Assembly: GCF_020169515.1 (NCBI RefSeq)
Contig: NZ_JAHMHW010000003.1
Coordinates: forward strand, 124,001-188,000
Source of the DNA: Paenibacillus vietnamensis
Lineage (GTDB): Bacteria > Bacillota > Bacilli > Paenibacillales > Paenibacillaceae
Reading direction: 5' to 3'
Length of the DNA stretch: 64,000 nt
Shown: positions 8,676-17,341 of the stretch, in pieces
How positions within the stretch are numbered: the stretch's first letter is position 1
Layout of the letters: each line of letters begins with the position of its first letter
Made by a program: the position numbers and the translations under genes
The notes under the pieces: model-generated
Databases searched by the model: none
What the model was told of the DNA's origin: nothing
Seen by the model: the letters and a program-made list of their open reading frames with translations, nothing else

Positions 8676-8700
8676 AGTGTATGTGGGTAACCGCCTATAC
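8676..8700 (-). promoter_or_regulatory. Candidate sigma-E promoter of sigK
   Basis: On the minus strand GTATAGG (8700-8694) and, ten bases on, CATACACT (8683-8676). The latter matches the sigma-E -10 consensus CATACANT exactly. sigK genes are normally transcribed by sigma-E in the mother cell. The -35 is only a partial match and the spacing slightly short. Confidence 0.45.
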
Positions 8701-8802
8701 GTGCCTGTACGTTTCGTATGAATAGGTTTAAAAATTAGCCATACGGTTTATCCTTATCGCATATCCTTCGCCCTCATTCTGTCATCAAGGAGTTGATAAA
8801 CA

Positions 8803-9318
8803 ATGGATTCAACTAAGGAATTGCTGATCAAAAAAGCCTATGCGACCCCTGCTTTGAGACAAAACTTAGTGAACAAGGGGACTCTATTCATTTATTGCGA
8901 TTATGCCGGGTTCGCCGAGCGCAATCTGTATAGCGCAGCCTGCTGCATGGTCCATAACCGCTCGATCAGTATTACCGCCAAGAAGCTGCCTTTTGAACAA
9001 GACCGAGGCTCCAATTACGGTGAATGCCAAGCGATCATCTACAGTCTTGAAATCCTTGCAAAAGCTCTAACCGAACAGCGGCCGAAAGCCGCCGTCATCT
9101 ATACCGATTGCAGCTGGATATCTCGAATCCTTACCAACGACCGCTTCACGAATCCTTACCTTGAACAGGCAAATGCCGAGCTGCTCGATGCTCTTACCCG
9201 GCTTCGTGCCCAATTCTCCGGGGTCGAAGTTCATATCCGATACATTGGCAAACACAAGAAAAACAACTATTTTCACAGGCTCGCCCATCTTGCGGCCAGA
9301 CAAGCTGCCGTTCGCTAA
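8803..9318 (+). CDS. RNase H-fold protein
   Basis: 171 residues with a ribonuclease HI-like layout. LFIYCDYAGFAER carries the first acidic residue (D33), NYGECQAIIYSLEIL the Glu (E74) and AVIYTDCSWISRIL the second Asp (D102). VHIRYIGKHKKNNYFHRLAH ends in the helix where RNase HI has the fourth acidic residue; here that position reads as His. Predicted role: cleaving RNA in RNA-DNA hybrids, or a related nuclease. With three of four metal ligands, activity is likely but not certain. AAGGAG lies ten bases before the ATG. Its last four bases overlap the end of the convergent metallopeptidase/VWA gene. Confidence 0.7.
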   Translation: MDSTKELLIKKAYATPALRQNLVNKGTLFIYCDYAGFAERNLYSAACCMVHNRSISITAKKLPFEQDRGSNYGECQAIIYSLEILAKALTEQRPKAAVIYTDCSWISRILTNDRFTNPYLEQANAELLDALTRLRAQFSGVEVHIRYIGKHKKNNYFHRLAHLAARQAAVR

Positions 9319-11129
9319 TCCATCCGGAAGACGGGACCTTTCGGTATAAACGGCAAATGTCTGCCTTTCGGCAAAATGTATGCGTGATCGCGTTTCAATG
9401 TTACTTTGTCGCACAGTCCATCGGTAATGATCAGAATGGGCCCGTTTTTCGGAAAATCCTCCGCTCGCTGCAGCAAATCAATGCCCGGCTGAAGAACCGT
9501 TCCGCCACGGCCCTTCACTTTGACCGATTCGGCGATATCCTCCGGCTTTAAATAACCGGCATCATAGGCCGCCGCATCGCAGAATACGACTCTTGCCGCG
9601 TACACGTCGCGGGACAAGCTGTAGCTGGCGATCGCCCCGAGCGCCTTCGCCAGCAGCTTTCGGTCCATGGAACCCGACGTATCCAGAACGACACCAAAAG
9701 TTCGTCCCGCCTCTTCGGCGCCTTGCGCAACCCACTTAGGCCTTGGTATATCCGGCGTAGAAAATTGTCTCCGGCTCACTCTGGCATACGTCCTAACTTG
9801 CTCAAGCGGCGAAAAATAGCCGTCGAACCATTTCGCCAGCTCAATGTCCCATTTGATGGCGGGCTGGCCAAGTGCCTTAATTTCCTCGATTAAACCTGAG
9901 GGGAGGAACCCGCGGCCTCCCTCCTCATGATAAATAAGCCCCTGCTGCAGGGCGTTCCTGCAAAAATCGTCCATACTGGTTCCGTCCCTGGGGTCCCAAA
10001 AGCCGGCGCTGCCCTTATCCAGCATATCCGTGCCTCCGGCGCCGCGAAGCGTCGCCAGCTTCCGGTACATTCGGATATCCGTAACGATGCGGTCGTAAAC
10101 CGACTCGGCGGACATCCCTTTCATCGTATCATCCAACAAAATGCCGACCTGAGGTAATTCGCCGATCCGCATCTCAACTAGCCATTGATTAATGACATAA
10201 TCACATGCGACGTTCCACAATTGGTGATCGCGGCCCTGGCAGCGTTCGTGATGGCGAAGGCCCGCGTGAAGAAGCTCATGCGCCATGACGAATTTGCATT
10301 CCTCTTCATTTAAACCGGCCGCCGGGTTTATAAAAATTTCCTGATCGACGATGTCGATCGCCGCGATGGAAATATCGAGCCGCTGGCAGATAGCAGCATC
10401 TTCAATCAGCTTAAATCCGGAAGCCAGCGCTCCGAGCAGCGGATAGTGGTCGATGAACCATTTTTTGGCCTTTGCGCCCGGAGAAAGCCGCTCTTCTTGG
10501 CCGAAAATCGTCGTCTCATAACCCGCAGCCACCTTTACCGCCTTGGAAACCGCCATCGATAAACCCGCCGCAAAAGCGCCTTCCCAATCGATTTTCATGC
10601 TGCGGTAATAGAAAGGAGCATCTTCCTGAAAAAGCATGTCCGCCGATTTTGGGCCCACCGTCCCATGGTATTTCAACTCTTCGGGAACGCCTCTTTCGAG
10701 AAACTTCTCATATAGCCGCTGCTCACCGGTTACCGGCACGTCGATTCGAAAGCCAAAACCTTCGGGGCTTTTGCCAAGCTTCATATCCGCCAAAAATTTA
10801 GAAACGTATACATCGCAAGCGATATTCCAAATGGCCTGAAATTCTTTCTTTTGAAAATGACCGAAGCCGAGATGCAGAAGACAGTGAGCCAGCACATAAA
10901 TCCATTCCGCTGCTTCGCCGCGGCGTTTCGGATGCGAGTGGATAACACCGTCCGCGGTGACGACAGCCCAGCCATCCTCCGGGCATCTGGAGTATTGGTC
11001 ATCTTTCCTGTAAAAATGCGCATGGCTTGCAAGCGGAGCGAACATCGGGTGCTTTTGGATAAAATCCAGAGCCTCCAGGTAGCTTTTTGTCGCTGCATCG
11101 AGCTCGAGTTTTTGTTTTTTTCCCATCAC
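9315..11129 (-). CDS. DUF2201-type putative metallopeptidase with C-terminal VWA domain
   Basis: 604 residues. The N-terminal half contains two copies of one zinc-protease-like module. The first (about 75-120) has AHCLLHLGFGHF then QAIWNIACD. The second (about 280-325) has AHELLHAGLRHHERC then HQLWNVACDYVINQWL. Only the second keeps HExxH (284-288); the first has HCLLH and is probably inactive. The C-terminal third is a von Willebrand A-like domain with a MIDAS start FGVVLDTSGSMDRK (D483), GRGGTVLQPGIDLL and ILIITDGLCD. The gene starts inside the end of the MoxR-type ATPase gene (four-base overlap). AAA+ ATPase plus VWA partners usually act as metal-dependent chaperones or co-insertion factors; what they act on here is unknown. 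Confidence 0.82.
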   Translation of the reverse strand: MMGKKQKLELDAATKSYLEALDFIQKHPMFAPLASHAHFYRKDDQYSRCPEDGWAVVTADGVIHSHPKRRGEAAEWIYVLAHCLLHLGFGHFQKKEFQAIWNIACDVYVSKFLADMKLGKSPEGFGFRIDVPVTGEQRLYEKFLERGVPEELKYHGTVGPKSADMLFQEDAPFYYRSMKIDWEGAFAAGLSMAVSKAVKVAAGYETTIFGQEERLSPGAKAKKWFIDHYPLLGALASGFKLIEDAAICQRLDISIAAIDIVDQEIFINPAAGLNEEECKFVMAHELLHAGLRHHERCQGRDHQLWNVACDYVINQWLVEMRIGELPQVGILLDDTMKGMSAESVYDRIVTDIRMYRKLATLRGAGGTDMLDKGSAGFWDPRDGTSMDDFCRNALQQGLIYHEEGGRGFLPSGLIEEIKALGQPAIKWDIELAKWFDGYFSPLEQVRTYARVSRRQFSTPDIPRPKWVAQGAEEAGRTFGVVLDTSGSMDRKLLAKALGAIASYSLSRDVYAARVVFCDAAAYDAGYLKPEDIAESVKVKGRGGTVLQPGIDLLQRAEDFPKNGPILIITDGLCDKVTLKRDHAYILPKGRHLPFIPKGPVFRMD

Positions 11130-12184
11130 TTGTCCTTACTCGCGAGCCGCGGCAAATCGCGGATGACCTCGACGGTAAACCAACCAGGCAGCACCTGTCC
11201 TTCGCCGTGATCGGCAACGACGAGCTGAGCCATTTCCAGGCTGATCTCGCTCAGCTCTTTAATGAGCGCTTTCGCCCGATGAGCGAACGCTTTATGGTCT
11301 TCCTTGAGCAGTTCCTTCTTATCAGGCAGCGTCTTCAAAATCTGGGCACGGAAAGATAAAGCAAGGAAATAGAGCAGGTCGCGATCGGCGGCCTCCGAAG
11401 GAAATCTGGCATCGCCGTTTAAAATGCGATTGAGCTGGAATTTTCCGTTCAGGTTTTTATGGAACGCCTTGAACTGTAAGGCATGATCGGGCGACAAACA
11501 GCCTCTGGCAAGTACTTCGATCGTTTCAATAGAAAGTTCCCTATTAAATTCGTTCAAGGCATCGCTCAGCATGTGCCATGAACGGGGAGTGGAGAAAGGC
11601 TCCTCCGTCTTCGGCGGCTGGGTCCATAAATGGTCGGGCCTTGCTTGCAGGTATTCAATCACATGAGGATGAATTCCGACATGGTATGCCCACTCGAACC
11701 ATTCCTTCGGCGAAACTTTAAGCTGGACGTGAAACATCCGATTAATGAGAGCCGACGACATCGGCTTTACGATTGCACTGTCCTGGGCCCTGTTGCCGGC
11801 GCCAATAACAATGGATCCTTGCGGCAGGTGGTATTCACCAATCCGGCGCTCATGGATCAGGCTGTAAAACGCCTTCTGCACTTCCTGCGAGCATGCGTTC
11901 AGCTCATCCAAAAACAAACAGTAAGGCTCGTCCCGCGCGATCATTTTTGGCGGGCAAAACACGCTGACGCCGTCTCTGATCTGTGGAACCCCAATAATAT
12001 CCTCGGGCGCCAGCTGACTCCCGAGCAGCGATACGCATGGCAGTCCGAGCTCCGCGGCAAAATGCTCCACTAACGAAGATTTCCCGATTCCGGGAGGACC
12101 CCATATGAATACTGGCCTAACGACGGCGACATTTAGAAGAACCTCCATCAATTCCCTTTGCGATATGGTAACACCTATATTCAT
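11126..12184 (-). CDS. MoxR-type AAA+ ATPase
   Basis: 352 residues. Walker A is FIWGPPGIGKSSLVEHF (29-36), Walker B is CLFLDELNA, sensor 1 lies in SIVIGAGNR, and an arginine-finger region follows at SALINRMFHVQL. This is the MoxR branch of AAA+ proteins, which typically remodels or activates partner proteins bearing VWA domains. Here both neighbours carry VWA domains: the TerD-VWA gene 31 bases upstream and the metallopeptidase-VWA gene overlapping downstream. The three are expected to form one complex in the cytosol. No signal peptide or membrane segment is seen. Confidence 0.88.
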   Translation of the reverse strand: MNIGVTISQRELMEVLLNVAVVRPVFIWGPPGIGKSSLVEHFAAELGLPCVSLLGSQLAPEDIIGVPQIRDGVSVFCPPKMIARDEPYCLFLDELNACSQEVQKAFYSLIHERRIGEYHLPQGSIVIGAGNRAQDSAIVKPMSSALINRMFHVQLKVSPKEWFEWAYHVGIHPHVIEYLQARPDHLWTQPPKTEEPFSTPRSWHMLSDALNEFNRELSIETIEVLARGCLSPDHALQFKAFHKNLNGKFQLNRILNGDARFPSEAADRDLLYFLALSFRAQILKTLPDKKELLKEDHKAFAHRAKALIKELSEISLEMAQLVVADHGEGQVLPGWFTVEVIRDLPRLASKDK

Positions 12185-12215
12185 TCTTTCTGCTTTTCTC
12201 CTTTGTTTGTATGCC

Positions 12216-13469
12216 CTAAGGCCTAATAATCCGCTTTTCCTTTGCCGCTTTCAGCCAATTCGGAAACTCGTTAAGCAGCTGGTCGTAAAGCGACTCGTCT
12301 GACACCGCGGCAATATCGTCCAAATGGATGAAATTTGCGTTGTCTACCAGGCGCCCTTCCATCGTATCCAGCTTCTTCAACACCTCGAAATCGGAATTTC
12401 CGATACCCACAAACTGCCAAAAAATCGGCAGCACCGAGGATGCCGTAATCACCTTCTTGATCGGCTTCACGACGCCGCCATCATTAATAAAAATGATGAA
12501 TACGGGTGTGCCGTCATCCTCCTCGACCGTATATTTGCGGATGACATCCTCCATGACCGGCAGCTCGTTGTTCCGCCCGAATTTATGAATGGCATTATTG
12601 TTCAAAATATGCCTCTGAACATATTGATAAAAATCCTTTTCCGTCACGGAAGGCAAACGGCTGAAATGGGTGTCGTATACCCAAACGTCCAGCGTAGCAT
12701 TATCATCGAACTTGCAGGCTACCGCCAGGATACGCTCAACGACCTCCTGAACGGTTCCGTTTTTGTACAAGCTCTGCATGGAGCCGGTTATATCCAGCAC
12801 GATGCCCACTTTTGCGGTAACATTCGTCAGCTTTTTCTTCTCCAACGTCATTTGCACCATTTTTTTGCGCAGGTCGATGACCGGCAGGACAGCTTCTTCG
12901 ACTGCAGCTGCTGCCTCGGCAGGCTCTTCCTCCACCTCAAGGCCGAAATTCGTGCACAATGCCGCAAGACCGCCGAAAAACCCGCTGCCGACCGCGTTAA
13001 ATTTCCATTCTCCGTTATACCGGTACAGCTCCCCGACCACGACGGCCGTTTCGTTTGAAAATTCGGCGCCATACTCGTACCGGAACAATTCCACTCCAGA
13101 TGGATCGACTAAACGCACGTAAAGCCCGGTTACATCCTTCATATAGTGTCCGAGCTGCTCTCCTTCGTGAATCGTTACCGTGAACGCGATTTTCTCAATG
13201 CTTTCCGGCATGCGGGAAAACGAGACTTGGATAACCTCCTGCTCCCCGTTGTCCGCCGCCGAGTGAGCAACGGATCCGTCGCGTGCCGCGGGATTTCCGT
13301 AAAAAATAAAATGCTCGTCCCGCTCGCATTTGCCGCCGGCGGATAACAGAAAAGCAGCCGCGTCTATACTCATAGACGTGACACCGGCTGTCCAGCCGAA
13401 CCGCAGGCTTAGCGAAGAAAAAGTACGTCCTTTGGTTACGTCTGCTTTTTGTCCTTTCAATAGGTTCAT
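12216..13469 (-). CDS. TerD-domain/VWA-domain fusion protein
   Basis: 417 residues. Residues 1-190 form a TerD-like beta-sandwich: LSLRFGWTAGVTSMSIDAAA, HFIFYGNPAARDGSV, IEKIAFTVTIHEGEQLG, VVVGELYRYNGEWKFNAVGS, FFGGLAALCTNFGLEV. The acidic calcium loop of classical TerD is shortened, so calcium binding is doubtful. Residues 225-400 form a VWA domain of the TerF type: VGIVLDITGSMQSLYKNGTV (MIDAS with DITGS), LDVWVYDTHFSRLP, PVFIIFINDGGV. It is the first gene of the TerD-VWA/MoxR/metallopeptidase operon. TerD and TerF families belong to tellurite-resistance-linked stress modules, so a stress or envelope-surveillance role is plausible, not shown. Confidence 0.85.
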   Translation of the reverse strand: MNLLKGQKADVTKGRTFSSLSLRFGWTAGVTSMSIDAAAFLLSAGGKCERDEHFIFYGNPAARDGSVAHSAADNGEQEVIQVSFSRMPESIEKIAFTVTIHEGEQLGHYMKDVTGLYVRLVDPSGVELFRYEYGAEFSNETAVVVGELYRYNGEWKFNAVGSGFFGGLAALCTNFGLEVEEEPAEAAAAVEEAVLPVIDLRKKMVQMTLEKKKLTNVTAKVGIVLDITGSMQSLYKNGTVQEVVERILAVACKFDDNATLDVWVYDTHFSRLPSVTEKDFYQYVQRHILNNNAIHKFGRNNELPVMEDVIRKYTVEEDDGTPVFIIFINDGGVVKPIKKVITASSVLPIFWQFVGIGNSDFEVLKKLDTMEGRLVDNANFIHLDDIAAVSDESLYDQLLNEFPNWLKAAKEKRIIRP

Positions 13470-13507
13470 ACGGTCAACTCCGTTCCAGCAGGCTCACTGC
13501 TATTATT

Positions 13508-13536
13508 TTGAGCAGCTATCTCAAATCTTGTATGAT
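13508..13536 (+). promoter_or_regulatory. Sigma-A-type promoter reading into a gene stub
   Basis: TTGAGC (13508-13513), a 17-base spacer, and TATGAT (13531-13536): four and five of six matches to consensus with ideal spacing. It lies 55 bases before the ATG of the exonuclease remnant, which also keeps its AAGGAG ribosome site. Confidence 0.6.
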
Positions 13537-13590
13537 GAAGGAAACATTTCTATTATTATATCTCAAATCAAAAAATAAGGAGAGACGTCT

Positions 13591-13656
13591 ATGGACTTCG
13601 TTGCTCTCTATTTCGAAACCGCGAACGGGCTTAAAATGGACGCATGGACTGCGTGA
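13591..13656 (+). pseudogene. N-terminal stub of a DEDDh 3'-5' exonuclease
   Basis: After AAGGAGAGACGTCT the frame MDFVALYFETANGLKMDAWT runs 21 codons and stops. It copies the start of PolC/epsilon-like exonucleases (usual form VALDFETAN), but the first catalytic Asp has become Tyr and the rest of the gene is gone. Nothing recognisable follows up to 13800. Promoter and ribosome site upstream remain intact, so a short RNA may still be made. Confidence 0.5.
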
Positions 13657-13803
13657 AACGCCTGATGACCGAGCAGAAACGGACAGTCGTTCCGTTATCT
13701 GCGAGCGAACCTGTGGTCCACTTTCCTGACCAGCCAAGTGAGCGGTTCAGCTGAATGTCGCATTCTCTCGGCTATCGTTTTATTCTTTTCTACTACAAAA
13801 AAA

Positions 13804-13837
13804 ACTCCCGGAATCAGCAAACGCCGCATCCGGGAGT
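13804..13837 (-). terminator. Intrinsic terminator of the coiled-coil protein gene
   Basis: Nine-base arms ACTCCCGGA and TCCGGGAGT followed on the minus strand by eight or more T. It lies 14 bases past the stop of the gene at 13851. Confidence 0.9.
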
Positions 13838-13850
13838 CCTTCCACCATAT

Positions 13851-14201
13851 TTACTTTTTATCCACCTGCAGCAGCTTCACCGTTTTGAGAGAGTATGTAT
13901 CCTTGATGCTCTCCTCCGTAATGACGTTCAGCTTGATCAAGCCTGCGACTTTGGCCGGATCGGCCCGCGACAGCATCCGCCAGACGCCTTCGTCGGGCAG
14001 CGCCTCGAACAGCTTCTGGTCGTCGTACTCCTTACGTTCCTGCGTTACGATCCTAACCTTGTGGCTGCCCAGCTCCAGCTCGCTGGCGTCCTGTTCCGTG
14101 CAATAAGCCAATATTTCGTTCCGAAGATCGGCCAGCTCCTGCTCGATTTCCTTGATCTTCTGCTTCTGCTGGTAATACCGTTTAATTGCCTTGTCCAACA
14201 T
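13851..14201 (-). CDS. Small coiled-coil protein, unknown function
   Basis: 116 residues. The first half (RYYQQKQKIKEIEQELADLR) is a charged amphipathic helix likely to form a coiled coil. The second half has GSHKVRIVTQERKEYDDQKL and a compact segment LPDEGVWRMLSRADPAKVAG, then VITEESIKDTYSLKTVKLLQ. I do not recognise the family. The outline (coiled coil, KVR strand, Leu-rich helical end) resembles small phage-related proteins, but nothing phage-like is nearby. ATG 14201 is preferred because GGAGA lies six bases upstream; GTG 14207 is too close. It has its own terminator and appears to be a single-gene unit. Confidence 0.65.
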   Translation of the reverse strand: MLDKAIKRYYQQKQKIKEIEQELADLRNEILAYCTEQDASELELGSHKVRIVTQERKEYDDQKLFEALPDEGVWRMLSRADPAKVAGLIKLNVITEESIKDTYSLKTVKLLQVDKK

Positions 14202-14322
14202 GCTCACTCTCCTTTTCTACTTCATGCTTATGCAGCGGTAGCGGAATTAGGACAGTGCGTTTCGAACAAGCAAATCGTTTGGCTCCTCCCTGAACCATAA
14301 TCACTTAGGAGCGGACAATAGC

Positions 14323-14513
14323 TGTATAAGATACATTTATTTTCCCGGATCGATAACATCGGATGAAAATAACAGGATTTGATGTATATAAATTGACCGG
14401 TTAGCGAGAGATTGTGCCATTTTTCAAAATTTATATGTACTAAACCCATTTATTTCGCCGAAACAAGCTATAACCAGGAATTTATATACATAAAATCCAT
14501 TTATCTAACCGGT
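14323..14513. repeat. Cluster of degenerate 26-37-base intergenic repeats
   Basis: Four related units: 14323-14348 (+, partial), 14375-14404 (-), 14427-14460 (+) and 14477-14513 (+). The consensus runs AATTTATATACATAAAATCC, then ATTTATCTAACCGG. Units 2 and 4 form a 20-base inverted repeat with one mismatch (14375-14394 with 14479-14498), and their ACCGGTTAG ends also pair. Spacing is irregular. The remainder of 14202-14637 shows no gene. Confidence 0.6.
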
Positions 14514-14637
14514 TGCTGCCGTTCCCGAGAATTTAAAGGCATCGAATCCCCTTACTCCCTCGCAAGAGGCCAGCCGGCACATGGCACTGCAAGCGCACTG
14601 CCCCGCCGTTCGCCATGCGCCGCGCACCGCGGCGCTA

Positions 14638-15601
14638 CTAATAAATATCCTTCCTTATAAACACGCCGAAGGACACCGCGAGCGCTCCGGCCATCCATGC
14701 TGCAAGCACAGTGAGCGAGAAGCCAAGCGTCATGCCTTCGATCGGAGGCGCCGAGCCGCTCAAATAGTCCATCAAGCCCAGGTTGACCATGAACAGATAT
14801 TTCGCCGATTCCCATGAGGACACCATATTGCTAAGTATCGCCCCCGAGATCAGGCAGGCGAGCATCGTGCCCATGCCGGCCGCGCTGCTTCGCATCAGAA
14901 TCGACAGCATGAAGGAAAGCGTTCCGACGACAAGAGAAATGAACCAGGCGAGCCCGAATTGCTGCAAAATAAACTGCCACTGCGACACGAGCCTCACACC
15001 CGACAGGTCCAGCTCCCCGCCCCGCACCGCGAAACCCGTAAGCACCGGGGCCGACCACCCTTTTCCGCCGAACATGACGGCCGCAATCACATACGAGAGC
15101 AAACCGAAGATGAACAGCACGAGCGAAACCGACAGAACCAGCGCGATATACTTGCTCAGCAAAATGCGGAACCGGCTTACCGGCCTCGTCAGCAGCAGCT
15201 TGATCGTACCTACGCTCCGCTCGGAGGAGACGATGTCGACCGCGATAATCATCACCATCAAGGGCAAAAAAAGCTCCGCCGAATTTTCAACGAATCCTCT
15301 TATGAAGCTTGGTGCGCCCGGCTCCGACGGATTAATGTCATGATCCAGATAATACTGGGACTGCTCGATCTGGATTTGCAGCTGCTCCCTCCATTGCCCC
15401 GCGCTGCTGAGCCTGTTCTGCCAGTCGACAATCCGCTGCTGCAGCCCTGTCCGCCAATCGTCCGTGCCCAGCCGCTCCCGGATCGACTCCGACTGACGCG
15501 CCTGCGCGTAGGTGAACAAGGACAGCAGCACGACGATGATCGCGGAAATAATGAGGAACCGCCGTTTGCCGACGAGCTTCATCATTTCGTTATGCACGAG
15601 A

Positions 15602-15609
<8 letters not shown>
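14638..15609 (-). CDS. ABC-2 type transporter permease
   Basis: 323 residues, about six membrane segments. It begins MINLVHNEMMKLVGKRRFLI with the first helix following directly. A large extracytoplasmic loop with a Gln-rich helix comes next (about 35-95), then helices such as LFLPLMVMIIAVDIVSSERS, YIALVLSVSLVLFIFGLLSY, FISLVVGTLSFMLSILMRSS and LTVLAAWMAGALAVSFGVFI. This is the BcrB/NatB-like layout of exporters. Its start overlaps the end of the ATPase gene by eight bases. Together they probably export a lipid-like or peptide compound, or give resistance to one. Confidence 0.85.
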
Positions 15610-16509
<900 letters not shown>

Positions 16510-16513
<4 letters not shown>

Positions 16514-17307
16514 GCCTGCGGCCCCCCTTCCGATTCGTCGATAAGCCCGGCTACCCGTTCCGCCATAAGCTTGTACCCTTTTTCGTTCGGATGGAACCGG
16601 TCCGTGAATAAATAGTCGCCGACCTTCCTTTGAAACAAATCGTATACCGGCACAAATACCGTCCCCGGATAGCCCGCCGCGGCTTCCATCGTCTTATGAT
16701 TCCATTCCCTGACCACCCGTGAGGTTTCCGCACCCTGCTCCAGCTCCGCGAACGGATCGTATAAGCCGAGCACATACACGTCCGCCTCCGGATTCAGTTC
16801 CCGGACGGCTGCAAGAATGCCGTTCAGCCGCGTCAAAAACCCGTCCTCCAGCTTTCCGATGCTTTCCTCCGTGAAGCGGGATAGCGTTTCCCCGCCCATA
16901 AACAGGTCGTTGGCGCCGATCGTCATCATGACCGCATCGGCTTCGCCGAGCTGACGCCTGATTTCCTTTTGCTCCAGCTGCTTGAGCAGCTCGGCCGAGG
17001 TTAAACCTTTAATGCCGAGATTCACGACGGATAGATTCCAGCCCTCTTCCTTCAACCGGTCGGCGGCATAACCGACATAACCTTTGCCTTCGTTATCCCC
17101 CATGCCTCTCGTCAGCGAGTCTCCCAGTGCGACGATTCTGAACGTATCCGGCTCGGGCGGTGGCGCTTCATCCGTCTCCACTGTCGTAACCAAGCCTGAG
17201 GCATTTCCAAGCAAATAATCCTTCGCCGCCCAGCCAAGACCGGCGATCCAAAGCAAGCAGGTAATAGCGGCGAACAGCGTCAACCACCGGACCTTACGGC
17301 TATGCAT
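16510..17307 (-). CDS. SGNH/GDSL-family lipase or esterase, membrane-anchored
   Basis: 265 residues. The N-terminus MHSRKVRWLTLFAAITCLLW gives a signal peptide or uncleaved anchor. Family blocks are VALGDSLTRGMGDNEG (block I, catalytic Ser), NLGIKGLTSAELLKQL (block II Gly), MMTIGANDLF (block III Asn) and FTDRFHPNEKGYKL (block V Asp and His). It should hydrolyse an ester outside the membrane. Being first in an operon with an ABC exporter, it may process the exported compound or remodel envelope lipids. Confidence 0.88.
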
Positions 17308-17341
17308 AGCTCATTCACTCCCTTCAACCGACAAATACCGG

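Noticed and set aside
13851..14201. Phage-type Gp157-like protein
   Set aside because: Only the general outline (N-terminal coiled coil, compact C-terminus) is similar; no diagnostic motif and no phage neighbours, so it is left unnamed.
14323..14513. CRISPR array
   Set aside because: Units are irregularly spaced, in both orientations and only partly alike; no cas genes are near.
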